DNA of 64,000 nucleotides, taken from positions 1-64,000 of the forward strand of contig CAYXHP010000028.1 in assembly GCA_964465015.1 (NCBI GenBank), written 5' to 3'. The notes beneath the pieces were generated by a model that was not told where the DNA came from, ran no database searches, and saw only the letters and a program-made list of their open reading frames with translations. The stretch comes from Humimonas sp964465015 (GTDB lineage Bacteria; Gemmatimonadota; Gemmatimonadetes; Palauibacterales; Palauibacteraceae). This document shows positions 44,265 through 54,886 of the stretch, in pieces (position 1 is the stretch's first letter; each line of letters starts with the position of its first letter). The translations under genes were made by a program, and so were the position numbers.

Positions 44265-45277
44265 GCTCGGCCGCCCCGCTCCGAGACCTCCCGGAGCGCG
44301 ACCGACGCGGCTCCGCGGATACCCACGTCCTCGTCGAGGATCACGTGGATGGGGATTGCCTCCATGTAGTCGCGCAGGCGCCCCTTATCCCGGAAGGCGT
44401 CCAGGAACGGCCCTTCCCGGAGGGCCGACAGGATCTTGGGCGCGATCCCTCCTGCGACGAGAAGGCCGCCGCGGGCCCCGATATCGAGGGCCACATCGCC
44501 GGCGATCGCGCCGTAGCTGCGGACGAACCTCGTGAGGGCGCGCTCGCACAGCGGATCGTCGCCCTCGAGGCCGTGGCGGGAGATGACGGCGGCGGGCTCG
44601 TCCGTCTCCTCGAGGCTCCGCTTCAGCTCGGCGTCCTCTTCCTCGGCGCCCTCGGCTGCCAGGTGGTGGTACAGGTCCACCAGTCCCTCGCCCGACAGGA
44701 CGCGCTCCCGAGAGGCCCGGCCGTAGCGGTTGGTGAGCGTTCCGGCCAGCGCCCAGTCCGCTTCGTCCCGCGGCGCGAAGTCGGCGTGCCCACCCTCGGA
44801 GGAGAAGACCCGGGGGGGATCGACGGATGGGTCCAGGTAGCCGATCCCGAGGCCGGTTCCGGCTCCGACGAGGGCCATGGGCGCGCCGACCGACGGGTCG
44901 CCGTCCTGGAGCGCCTCGAGCTCGTCTTTCCGCAGCAGCGGGGCCCCGTGGCCGATGGCGTCGAAGTCGTTCAGCAGATGGACTCGCTGGAGGCCGAGCG
45001 CCTCCTCGAGCTCCGAGGCCCGGATGTCCCAATCGAGGTTGGAGAGTCGACAGCGGCCGTCGTGCACCGGGCCGGCGAGGCCGAGGCACGCGCCCCGGAT
45101 CGGCCCGTCCCGGTCCTCGACCTCCTCCTCGAGGAAGGCCCGCACGATGGGCGTCAGGGCGTCGAAGTCGGCGCTCGGCCACACGTGCTCCCGGACCTTC
45201 TCCGGACGCTCCCCGCCCCGACGGAAGGTGGCCAGCCGGGCGTGGGTGCCCCCGATGTCGCCGGCCAGGACCTTCAT
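44261..45277 (-). CDS. glk: Glucokinase
   Basis: ATP-dependent phosphorylation of glucose (338 residues), of the E. coli-type family. The N-terminal phosphate motif is VLAGDIGGTHARLATF, the catalytic Asp lies in LLNDFDAIGHG, GAGTGLGIGYLD binds ATP, and FSSEGGHADFAPRD contacts the sugar. GGIAPKIL near the end is also typical. The ATG at 45277 overlaps the pgl stop (ATGA), and the glk stop overlaps the start of the GH15 gene. Placed between a glucose-releasing enzyme and zwf/pgl, it feeds glucose 6-phosphate to the oxidative pentose phosphate route. Confidence 0.94.
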   Translation of the reverse strand: MKVLAGDIGGTHARLATFRRGGERPEKVREHVWPSADFDALTPIVRAFLEEEVEDRDGPIRGACLGLAGPVHDGRCRLSNLDWDIRASELEEALGLQRVHLLNDFDAIGHGAPLLRKDELEALQDGDPSVGAPMALVGAGTGLGIGYLDPSVDPPRVFSSEGGHADFAPRDEADWALAGTLTNRYGRASRERVLSGEGLVDLYHHLAAEGAEEEDAELKRSLEETDEPAAVISRHGLEGDDPLCERALTRFVRSYGAIAGDVALDIGARGGLLVAGGIAPKILSALREGPFLDAFRDKGRLRDYMEAIPIHVILDEDVGIRGAASVALREVSERGGRA

Positions 45278-46095
45278 CCGCCCGTGGCCGGGCGGCGGGC
45301 CTCTCCTTGCCCCTCGCCGCCGGGACGGGAGAGGTGCGCCGCGGCCGCGGGGTCCAGGAGCCAGGTGCCGCGTCGCGCCAGCTGCGCAGGGCACACTTCC
45401 GGCGCCCAGGGAGCCTCGAGCGCGCGCGCCGCCGCATCCGCCTTCTCCTCTCCCCGGGCGAGCACGAACAGGTGGACCGCCTCCTCGATCACGAGCGGCG
45501 TGATCGTGAGCCGCTCGGGCGGGGTGGCGGGGACCCAGACGGGCACCACCTTGCGGCTGCGCTCGCCCAGAGCCCACGAGCCGGGAAAGAGCGAGGCGGT
45601 GTGTCCCTCACGACCCAGGCCGAGGAGCAGCACCGTGAGGTGCGGCGGGAGGAGAGCCGCGTAGTCGTCGGCGGCGGCTCGCCGGTCGGGCCGATCGGCC
45701 TCCATGCGGTGCACGCGGGCGTCGAGTCCGAGGGGCCCGAGCAGCATCTCACGCGCCATTGCGTAATTGCTGTCGGGGCTCCCCGGCGGCACGCAGCGCT
45801 CGTCGCCGAAGAAGAATTCCACCTCGGACCAGGGGAGGTCGCTCAGGGTGGCCAGCCGGGCGTAGACGGGCCGCGGGGTGGAGCCGCCCGAGAGCGCGAG
45901 CGAGGGCCGGGTGCCCGAGGCCACGGCGTGGCGAAGCGCGTCGGCGATCCGGTCGGCGGCCGTCCGGACCCACTCCTCGCCGTCCCGGACCACGACGGGG
46001 CCGGGCAACGGGCGACCCCGTCGGCCACGGAGGGCGGCCGGGCCGCCACGGTCCGGCCCGAGCACCGGGCGACCGCCGGGATCGGGGCCGGTCAC
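45274..46095 (-). CDS. pgl: 6-phosphogluconolactonase
   Basis: Hydrolyses 6-phosphogluconolactone to 6-phosphogluconate (273 residues, DevB type). Conserved elements: SLALSGGSTPRPVYARLA, the substrate-site FFFGDERCVPPGSPDSNYAMA, LLLGLGREGHTASLFPG with the catalytic His, and RLTITPLVIEEA. The family starts about 40 residues in; the first residues are Pro/Gly/Arg-rich, so a later start is possible, but GTG 46095 overlaps the zwf stop (GTGA) as in the other junctions of this operon. The stop overlaps glk. Confidence 0.93.
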   Translation of the reverse strand: MTGPDPGGRPVLGPDRGGPAALRGRRGRPLPGPVVVRDGEEWVRTAADRIADALRHAVASGTRPSLALSGGSTPRPVYARLATLSDLPWSEVEFFFGDERCVPPGSPDSNYAMAREMLLGPLGLDARVHRMEADRPDRRAAADDYAALLPPHLTVLLLGLGREGHTASLFPGSWALGERSRKVVPVWVPATPPERLTITPLVIEEAVHLFVLARGEEKADAAARALEAPWAPEVCPAQLARRGTWLLDPAAAAHLSRPGGEGQGEARRPATGG

Positions 46096-47636
46096 AGGGT
46101 CCGCCAGCTGCGCCCGCTTCGGCCCAGGAGCTCGGCGGCCTCGGCGGGTCCCCAGGTCCCGGCCGCGTAGTTCGGGAAGTCCGACGGCTTGTCGGCGTCC
46201 CAGTGCTCGATCAGGGGGTCGACCACCGACCACGCCTCGTAGATCCAGTCGGCGCGCGCGAACAGGCGCTGGTCTCCCTCCATGACGTCCAGGATGAGCC
46301 ACGCGTAGGCCCTGGGCGGCTCCTCGACGCCGAAGGCCGTGGCGTAGCCGAAGTCCATGGTGACGGGCCGAAGCCGGATGGTGGGGCCGGGCTGCTTGGC
46401 CACGAACTCCTGGAGGATGCCCTCCTCGGGCTGGAGCCGGAACGCCAGGACGTTGCCCGCCAGCTGTTCACCATCGGCGACCGGGAACATCAGGTGTGGC
46501 GTGCGCCGGAACTGGATCGCGACCTCGGTGAGCTTGCGTTCCATGCGCTTGCCGGTGCGCAGGTAGAAGGGCACGCCCGCCCAGCGCCAGTTGTCCAGGG
46601 TCAGCTCGAGTGCGGCGAAGGTCGCGGTGGTCGATTCGGGATCCACGTCCCTCTCGCCGCGGTAGCCGGCGACCTCGCGGCCCTCCTCGGTGCCCGGGCC
46701 GTACTGGCCGCGCACCGCGTCCCGCTCCGGGTCGAAGGGGGTGACTCCTGCGGCCTGGAGCACCTTGACGGTCTCGTCGCGCAGCGAGGAGGCGTCGAAC
46801 GTCACCGGCGGCTCGATGGCCGTCATGCACAGGAGCTGGAGCAGGTGGTTCTGGACCATGTCCCGGACCACGCCCGTCTCCTCGTAGAACGCGGCGCGGG
46901 TGCCGATGCCGAGGTCTTCGGCCACGGTGATCTGCACGTGGTCGACGAAGTTCCGGTTCCAGATCGGCTCGAAGCTCGGGTTGGCGAACCGGAACACCAG
47001 CATGTTCTGGACGGTCTCCTTCCCGAGGAAGTGGTCGATCCGGTAGATCTGCTCCTCCTCGAAGACCTTGCGAATACGTGCATTCAGCTCCCGCGCGGAC
47101 TGTCGGTCCTCGCCGAACGGCTTCTCGATCACGAGCCTGCGCCACCCGTCCTCGCTTCGAGCCAGGCCGCTGGCGTCCAGGTGATCGACGATGGGACCGA
47201 AGAAGGGCGGGGGGGCGGCGAGGTGGAAGAAGACGTTGTCCGGGATGCCCCGGGCGTTGCGGACCTTTCCGAGCATCTCGGCGAGGGCCGCGTAGCCGTC
47301 CTCGGACTCGAAGTCTCCGGCCACGAAGTGCAGGCCCTCGGCGAGGCTCCGCCAGGTGCTATCCCGGAACGAGCACTGCTCCTGCACCGAGTCCCGCATG
47401 GCATCGCGGAAGGAATCGTCGTCGTAGTCTCCCAGCGAGTAACCCACCACCGCGAACGGATCGGGCAGGAGCCCCTTCGAGGCCAGCTCGTACAGCGACG
47501 GGATGAGCTCCCGGTGGGTCAGGTCTCCGGCGGCGCCGAAGATCACCATCACGCACGGCTCGGGTGAACTCACCTCTCCGATCCCGTCCCGAGCGGCCTC
47601 GAGGCCGCTCGGCCGCAGTCGTCGGTCGCCGGGCAC
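46092..47636 (-). CDS. zwf: Glucose-6-phosphate dehydrogenase
   Basis: Oxidises glucose 6-phosphate to the lactone, usually with NADP, as the first step of the oxidative pentose phosphate pathway (514 residues). The nucleotide motif is VIFGAAGDLTHRELIPSLY, then RLVIEKPFGEDRQSA, the active-site signature IYRIDHFLGKETVQNML, and FYLRTGKRMERKLTEV. GTG 47636 is well supported by AAGGAG 7 bases upstream, at the end of gnd; the first 25 residues precede the fold and are non-conserved. The stop overlaps pgl. gnd lies 4 bases upstream on the same strand. Confidence 0.96.
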   Translation of the reverse strand: MPGDRRLRPSGLEAARDGIGEVSSPEPCVMVIFGAAGDLTHRELIPSLYELASKGLLPDPFAVVGYSLGDYDDDSFRDAMRDSVQEQCSFRDSTWRSLAEGLHFVAGDFESEDGYAALAEMLGKVRNARGIPDNVFFHLAAPPPFFGPIVDHLDASGLARSEDGWRRLVIEKPFGEDRQSARELNARIRKVFEEEQIYRIDHFLGKETVQNMLVFRFANPSFEPIWNRNFVDHVQITVAEDLGIGTRAAFYEETGVVRDMVQNHLLQLLCMTAIEPPVTFDASSLRDETVKVLQAAGVTPFDPERDAVRGQYGPGTEEGREVAGYRGERDVDPESTTATFAALELTLDNWRWAGVPFYLRTGKRMERKLTEVAIQFRRTPHLMFPVADGEQLAGNVLAFRLQPEEGILQEFVAKQPGPTIRLRPVTMDFGYATAFGVEEPPRAYAWLILDVMEGDQRLFARADWIYEAWSVVDPLIEHWDADKPSDFPNYAAGTWGPAEAAELLGRSGRSWRTL

Positions 47637-47640
47637 CGCG

Positions 47641-48540
47641 CTACTCCTTCCTCACCGCATGCCCTCCGAACTGGTTCCGGAGGGCCGCGATGGTGCGATA
47701 GGCGAAGCGCTCTTCGATCCGCGAATCGAAGCGCTCGAACAGGGCCTGGGCGATGGCCGGGACCGGCACGGCCTTGTCGAGCGCGTAATCCACGGTCCAG
47801 CGGCCCGTGCCGGAATCGTCCACGTAGGGAGCGATGTCGGCGAGATCGTTGCCGTCCGCCTCGAACGCTTTCTCCAGCAGCTCGAGGAGCCAGCACCGGA
47901 TCACCGAGCCGTGACGCCACACCGAAGCGATCTGCTTCAGGTCCAGGTCCCAGTCCGAGGCGTCCAGGCATTCGAATCCCTCGCCGATCGCCTGCAGCAT
48001 CGCGTACTCGATGGCGTTGTGCACCATCTTCACGAAGTGGCCCGACCCGCTCGGACCCACGTGGGCGTAGCCTTCTTCCGGCGCGAGCGTGGTCAGGAGC
48101 GGCTCGACGCGCGCGAACGCGTCATCGGGGCCGCCGATCATCATGCAGTAGCCGATCTCCAGGCCCCACACCCCGCCGCTGACGCCGATGTCGAGGAAGT
48201 GGACCTCGTGCTTCCTGCACGACTCCGCGTGGGCCAGCGACTCGGTGTAGTGCGAGTTGCCGCCGTCGATGAGCACGTCGTCGGCCGCCAGCAGGGGGAG
48301 GAGGGACTCGATCGTCTTCCGGGTCGGGTCGCCGTGGGGCACCATCACCCACACCACCCGCGGCGGAGACAGCGCCTGGACCAGCTCCTCGAGAGATCCG
48401 GCGCCGGTGGCCCCCGCCTCCTCGGCCTCGCGAACATGCTCCTCCGAAAGGTCGTATCCCACGACCTGGTGTCCTCCCTCGACCAGGCGCCGGACCATGT
48501 TCCCGCCCATGCGTCCCAGTCCGATCAGTCCCATCTTCAT
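47641..48540 (-). CDS. gnd: 6-phosphogluconate dehydrogenase, short (about 300-residue) form
   Basis: Oxidative decarboxylation of 6-phosphogluconate to ribulose 5-phosphate. At 299 residues it is the short form, about 170 shorter than the E. coli enzyme. The N-terminal Rossmann motif is GLIGLGRMGGNMVRRLVEGG. The second strand ends VVGYDLSEEH with Asp, where NADP enzymes have Asn-Arg; an Asp here favours NAD. DIGVSGGVWGLEIGYCMMIGG and SGHFVKMVHNAIEYAMLQAIGEG carry the substrate and catalytic Lys-His-Asn residues. The ATG has GAGG about 7 bases upstream. It is next to zwf and likely co-transcribed. NAD preference is inferred from one position. Confidence 0.93.
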   Translation of the reverse strand: MKMGLIGLGRMGGNMVRRLVEGGHQVVGYDLSEEHVREAEEAGATGAGSLEELVQALSPPRVVWVMVPHGDPTRKTIESLLPLLAADDVLIDGGNSHYTESLAHAESCRKHEVHFLDIGVSGGVWGLEIGYCMMIGGPDDAFARVEPLLTTLAPEEGYAHVGPSGSGHFVKMVHNAIEYAMLQAIGEGFECLDASDWDLDLKQIASVWRHGSVIRCWLLELLEKAFEADGNDLADIAPYVDDSGTGRWTVDYALDKAVPVPAIAQALFERFDSRIEERFAYRTIAALRNQFGGHAVRKE

Positions 48541-48549
48541 AGCGTACCT

Positions 48550-49209
48550 CTATCCTCTCGCTCTGTCCTCGATCTCCGCGGGTACCTCGACTCCCGAGGC
48601 CCGGAGGCCCAGGGTCACCGACTCCGCGCCCCGGGCCAGGACCGTGCGTAGCCCCACGCGGCCGGCGACGATCAGGTTCTCCTCGCGGTCGTCCACGAAC
48701 ACCACCTGGCGCGGCTCCAGCCGCGCCACGTCCAGGGCCATGCGGAAGATGCGCTCGGCGGGCTTACGCACGCCCATGTAGCACGAGCTGAAGAAGTCCT
48801 CGAACAGGCGGTCCAGCTCGAAGTGCTCGATCCGGTACTCGTTGAGCTCACGCGACTCGTTGTTGAGCGTGGCGAGACGGACGCGGCCAGCGTCGCGGAG
48901 CGCGCCCACCAGGCGCAGCATCTCCGGGTGGGGCCGGGAGCGCTCCCGCATGAACTGTGTGAAATCCCTGCGGGAGAAGGGGCGCTCGCGCCAGAACACG
49001 ACGTGATCGAGGTATTCCTCCAGCCCCACCTCACCCCGTTCGAACTCGGCGTACAGAGCGTCGTGGCGGCGCTCCAGCTCGTCGTAGTCCAGCTGGAAGC
49101 GCTCGGAGGCCTCGCGGCGGCCGCCGTGGTCCCACCCGTTCGTCAGGCACACGCCGCCCACGTCGAAGAACACCGCGTGCGGGGCGGGGCGACAGGAGGT
49201 CGGCGCCAT
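48550..49209 (-). CDS. HAD-IA phosphatase, YihX-like
   Basis: A 219-residue HAD hydrolase. Motif I is FFDVGGVCLTN: nucleophile Asp present, but the usual second Asp is Gly, as in YihX-type glucose-1-phosphatases and related proteins. LATLNNESRELNEYRIEHF is motif II, VRKPAERIFRMALD holds the motif III Lys, and VFVDDREENLIVAGRVGLRTV is motif IV. The sequence is closest in pattern to YihX. Placed between tal-pgi and gnd in the sugar operon, it could convert glucose 1-phosphate to glucose; that is inference. The ATG at 49209 has no strong Shine-Dalgarno. Confidence 0.85.
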   Translation of the reverse strand: MAPTSCRPAPHAVFFDVGGVCLTNGWDHGGRREASERFQLDYDELERRHDALYAEFERGEVGLEEYLDHVVFWRERPFSRRDFTQFMRERSRPHPEMLRLVGALRDAGRVRLATLNNESRELNEYRIEHFELDRLFEDFFSSCYMGVRKPAERIFRMALDVARLEPRQVVFVDDREENLIVAGRVGLRTVLARGAESVTLGLRASGVEVPAEIEDRARG

Positions 49210-49223
49210 GCGGGGCGGTCGGC

Positions 49224-52085
49224 CTAGGCTTCCACCGGAGAGGTGGGGACTTCGGCCCTCAGCGAACGGGCCAGGTGATCGAGGGCTTCCGTCACATCGC
49301 CCTTCAGGTGCAGCCGGACCACCCGGCGCCCCGCGTCCCGCAGCGCGCGGAGGTCTCCCAGCGACTGGGCGCGGTGCAGAGTGGCGAAGCCGTAGGGCGC
49401 CTCCGGGATCCGGATGTCCTTCGCCTCGTCGGCGGTCACGAGGACGAAGAAGCCCGTATCGGGCCCCCCCTTGTGCAGCTGCCCGGTAGAGTGGAGGTAG
49501 CGCGGGCCGAAGCCGAGCGTGGTCGCCACGTGGAGCTCGTCCCGGAGCGAGGTCCGCAGCGCCTCGAGGCGCTCCTCCCTCGCCGGCGTCCGGTGCAGAT
49601 AGACCAGGAGGGCCAGGTAGTCCCCGGGCTCCGCGGATCCGAGGAAGGTCCGCAGACGCTCGGCGGGCGTCCCGCCGAGCCCCGTGCCGCCGTCGTAGAG
49701 CGCCAGGCGCTCGTCCTCCGCGTCGGGGTCTCCACCCCCCAGGGAGCCGCTGTCCTGCCACTCGGACAGGATCTCCCGGGTGCGGCGCTTGGCGGCCTCC
49801 ACATTGGGCTGGTCGAAAGCGTCGATGCCGAGCACGATCCCCGCCGTGGCTACGGCCATCTCCCAGCGGTAGAACTCGGACCCGAGGCCCAGGCGGTCCC
49901 TGAGGACGATCCGCGCCACCGGGTGGCCGGCCGCCTCGAGCGCGCGCAGGCTCTCCTCCGTGTCGCTGTCGTCCTCCCCGGTCGTACGGAGATCGATGAA
50001 GACCCGGTCCTCCCCGTACACCTCCGGCGGACCGAGCGGCTCGCCATCCACCGGCACGAGACCCGTGCCCTCCTTGCCGGTGCTCTCGGCCAGGAGCTGC
50101 TCGGCCCAGGCTCCGAACGCCGACAGCGCCTCGGAGGGCACGAAGGTCACCTTGTCACGTCCCGCGCGAGCCAGCGCCCCGAGCGCCGCTCCGAGCTCGA
50201 TGCCCGGGTTGGAGCCTGGCGGCACCTCGGCGGAGCAGCTCCCGCGCATCCGGTCCGCCCGGTCCAGGAGCGTCTCGATGTCGATCCCCTGCACGGCCAT
50301 CGGCACGAGACCGAAGTAGGAGAGCGCCGAGTAGCGACCGCCGAAGTCGGTCGGATTCTCGAACACGCGCCGGAAGCCGCGCTCGCGGGCCTCGGTGGCC
50401 AGCGGCGAGCCCGGATCGGTGATGGCGGCGAAGTGAGTGCCGGCGTCCCCACCCACCGCCTCCTCCATCCAGGCGTAGAAGGTTCGGCACAGGCTCAGGG
50501 TCTCGGTGGTCGTACCGGACTTGCTGGACACGATGAACAGCGTCCGCTCGAGATCGACCTCCGCCCGCACGGCGCGAACGGCGTCCGGGTCGGTGTCGTC
50601 GAGTACCGCGAGTTCTGGCCATCCCTCCGCCGCGCCGAAGGTCGCGCGCGAGACGTCCGGGGCCAGGCTACTCCCACCCATGCCCAGAAGGACGACGCGC
50701 TCGTAGCCGGCGTCCCGCACCTCTTCGGCGAAGTCCCGGATCTCCCCGACCCGGTCCCGGAAGTCGCCGGGCGCCGTGAGCCACCCGAGCCGGTCGCGCA
50801 CTTCCGTCGCCTTGGCCGGGACCTCCGTCCACAACGAGGCGTCCTTCGCGAACATCCGGCGGCCCGCCTGCCGCGCGCCGAGTGCCTCGAGCACGCCGCC
50901 CACGGGCTTGGCCCGCTTCCCGAGGGCCAGCTCCTGGCTCTCCCCGTGCCGGTGCAGGCAGCGCGCCCGCTCGCCCGCGATCGTGGCCATGAGCTCATCG
51001 AAGGGGGCGATGAACTTCTCGACCCCCTCGTTCATGAGCTGCCAGGTCACGGCGTCGAAGTCCACGCCCACCTCGCCCAGCCGCCGCATCGTCCCCCGCG
51101 CTTCGTCCATCCCGTCGGTCACCGTGTCCGCCACCGTGCCGTGGTCGGAGAAGGCCGCGATGGTCGCGTCCGGGAGCGTGTTCACGGTGTGGGGGCCGAT
51201 GAGGGGCTCGACGTAGCGCACGTCGCTGTAGAGCGGGTCCTTGGTGCTGGTGGATGCCCACAGCATGCGCTGCGGACGGGCCCCGGCGGCCTCGAGGCGC
51301 TGCCAGCGGTCGCCGTCCCGGATGCGGAGGAAGCTCTCGTAGGCCAGCTTGGCGTTGGCGATCCCCGCCCGGCCCAGGAGCTCCTCGGGGCGCGGACCAT
51401 CGGGAATCTCGCCGGGCCGGATGTGATGGCCCAGGATCTGGTCCACCAGGACGTCGATGCGGCTGATGAAGAAGCTTGCCACGGAGGCCACGTCGCGGAC
51501 CGACTTCCCCTCCTCCAGGCGCCGCTCCAGGGCGCGCAGGTAGGCCTCGGCCACCGCCTCGTACGCCTCGATCGAGAACAGGAGCGTGATGTTCACGTTC
51601 ACGCCCTCGTAGAGCATCTCCTCGATGGCGGGCGTCCCCGCGGGCGTGCCGGGGATCTTGATGAGCAGGTTGGGGCGGTCGACGGCCGCGAACAGCCGGC
51701 GAGCGTCCCGCATCGAGCCCGCGGTGTCGTGGGCCAGGTAGGGCGACAGCTCCAGGCTCACGAAGCCGTCGGCGCCCTCCGACTCGTCGTACACGGGGCG
51801 CAGGATGTCGCAGGCGTCGCGAATGTCCGTGAGGACCAGCTGCTCGTAGATCGCGTAAGGATCCAGCCCTTGGCGGGCCAGCTCGTCGATTTGCTCGGCG
51901 TACTCCTCGCCTCCCGAGATCGCCTTGTGGAAGATCGAGGGGTTGGAGGTGAGGCCGCGCAGGCCCTCCTTCGAGACGCGGCGCTCGAGCTCGCCGTCCC
52001 GGATCTTCCCGCGCGTGAGGTTGTCCAGCCAGTAGGACTGGCCGTGGTCGAGGAGCTGCAGCAATGGACTCTTTCGATCAACCAT
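49224..52085 (-). CDS. tal-pgi: Bifunctional transaldolase / glucose-6-phosphate isomerase
   Basis: A 953-residue fusion. The N-terminal transaldolase (about 1-365) has LTSNPSIFHKAISGG and the Schiff-base Lys143 in NLLIKIPGTPAG, plus LWASTSTKDPLYSDVRYVE. The C-terminal phosphoglucose isomerase (about 400-950) has VVLLGMGGSSLAPDVSR, FIVSSKSGTTTETL, GGRYSALSYFGLVPMA and, near the end, LHSTGQLHKGGPDTGFF. This fused form is known in several phyla. It recycles sedoheptulose 7-phosphate and returns fructose 6-phosphate to glucose 6-phosphate. ATG 52085 has an AAAAGG site about 7 bases upstream. rpiB and tkt are directly upstream on the same strand. Confidence 0.96.
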   Translation of the reverse strand: MVDRKSPLLQLLDHGQSYWLDNLTRGKIRDGELERRVSKEGLRGLTSNPSIFHKAISGGEEYAEQIDELARQGLDPYAIYEQLVLTDIRDACDILRPVYDESEGADGFVSLELSPYLAHDTAGSMRDARRLFAAVDRPNLLIKIPGTPAGTPAIEEMLYEGVNVNITLLFSIEAYEAVAEAYLRALERRLEEGKSVRDVASVASFFISRIDVLVDQILGHHIRPGEIPDGPRPEELLGRAGIANAKLAYESFLRIRDGDRWQRLEAAGARPQRMLWASTSTKDPLYSDVRYVEPLIGPHTVNTLPDATIAAFSDHGTVADTVTDGMDEARGTMRRLGEVGVDFDAVTWQLMNEGVEKFIAPFDELMATIAGERARCLHRHGESQELALGKRAKPVGGVLEALGARQAGRRMFAKDASLWTEVPAKATEVRDRLGWLTAPGDFRDRVGEIRDFAEEVRDAGYERVVLLGMGGSSLAPDVSRATFGAAEGWPELAVLDDTDPDAVRAVRAEVDLERTLFIVSSKSGTTTETLSLCRTFYAWMEEAVGGDAGTHFAAITDPGSPLATEARERGFRRVFENPTDFGGRYSALSYFGLVPMAVQGIDIETLLDRADRMRGSCSAEVPPGSNPGIELGAALGALARAGRDKVTFVPSEALSAFGAWAEQLLAESTGKEGTGLVPVDGEPLGPPEVYGEDRVFIDLRTTGEDDSDTEESLRALEAAGHPVARIVLRDRLGLGSEFYRWEMAVATAGIVLGIDAFDQPNVEAAKRRTREILSEWQDSGSLGGGDPDAEDERLALYDGGTGLGGTPAERLRTFLGSAEPGDYLALLVYLHRTPAREERLEALRTSLRDELHVATTLGFGPRYLHSTGQLHKGGPDTGFFVLVTADEAKDIRIPEAPYGFATLHRAQSLGDLRALRDAGRRVVRLHLKGDVTEALDHLARSLRAEVPTSPVEA

Positions 52086-52163
52086 GTCGCGCCTTTTCTC
52101 GCCGTTCAGGACTCCGGCCGGCGACCGATCCGGTCCGTACGGCGCCGCGACCCGGCATGCCGG

Positions 52164-52630
52164 TCAGGAGTCTCCCATTCGTGTGTGCATGGTCTCGTGT
52201 TCGATCGCCTCGATCTCGGACAGCCGACGCCGGTGCCGCTCGGCGCCGTCGAAGCGCGCGCCCATGAACGCCGTCAGCACTTCCCGGGCAAGTTCGATTC
52301 CAATCACGCGCTCACCCAGGCAGAGCACGTTCATGTCGTCGTGCTCGACTCCCTGGTGAGCCGAGTACGTGTCGTGGCAGACCCCGGCCCGCACCCCCGG
52401 GAACTTGTTGGCGGCGATGCTCACGCCGACCGCGCTCCCGCACACCAGGAGACCGCGCTCGACCTCTCCGGCCACCAACGCCCGCGCCACCGCGGCGGCG
52501 AAGTCGGGGAAGTCCACTGGCTCGGGCCCGTCCGTGCCCATGTCCAGGACCTCGTGTCCGGCCTCACGAAGCTGGGCGGCCAGCCGGTCCTTGTAGCTAT
52601 AGCCGGCGTGGTCGGCTCCGACAGCGATTC

Positions 52631-52634
<4 letters not shown>
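52164..52634 (-). CDS. rpiB: Ribose-5-phosphate isomerase B
   Basis: Interconverts ribulose 5-phosphate and ribose 5-phosphate (156 residues). It has IAVGADHAGYSYKDRLAAQL, VDFPDFAAAVARAL, the active-site Cys in LLVCGSAVGVSIAANKFPGVRAG, and DDMNVLCLGERVIG. The GTG start overlaps the tkt stop (GTGA), linking it to transketolase. The tal-pgi start lies 78 bases downstream on the same strand. No ribulose-phosphate 3-epimerase is seen in the window. Confidence 0.95.
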
Positions 52635-54718
<2,084 letters not shown>

Positions 54719-54886
54719 GAGTGATTCTCCTCGCAGGCTCACGTCACGCGTCCCGGCCCGGGCCACGCATCGCCCGCGTGCTCTCGACCGGCGCCCCGGT
54801 CCTCGACGGAGGCGATCCCTCCTTCGATACCGGTGCTCCCCATCCCGCGCAAGAACGCGGCCGCCGATCGGGCCTCGTCGAGCCGC

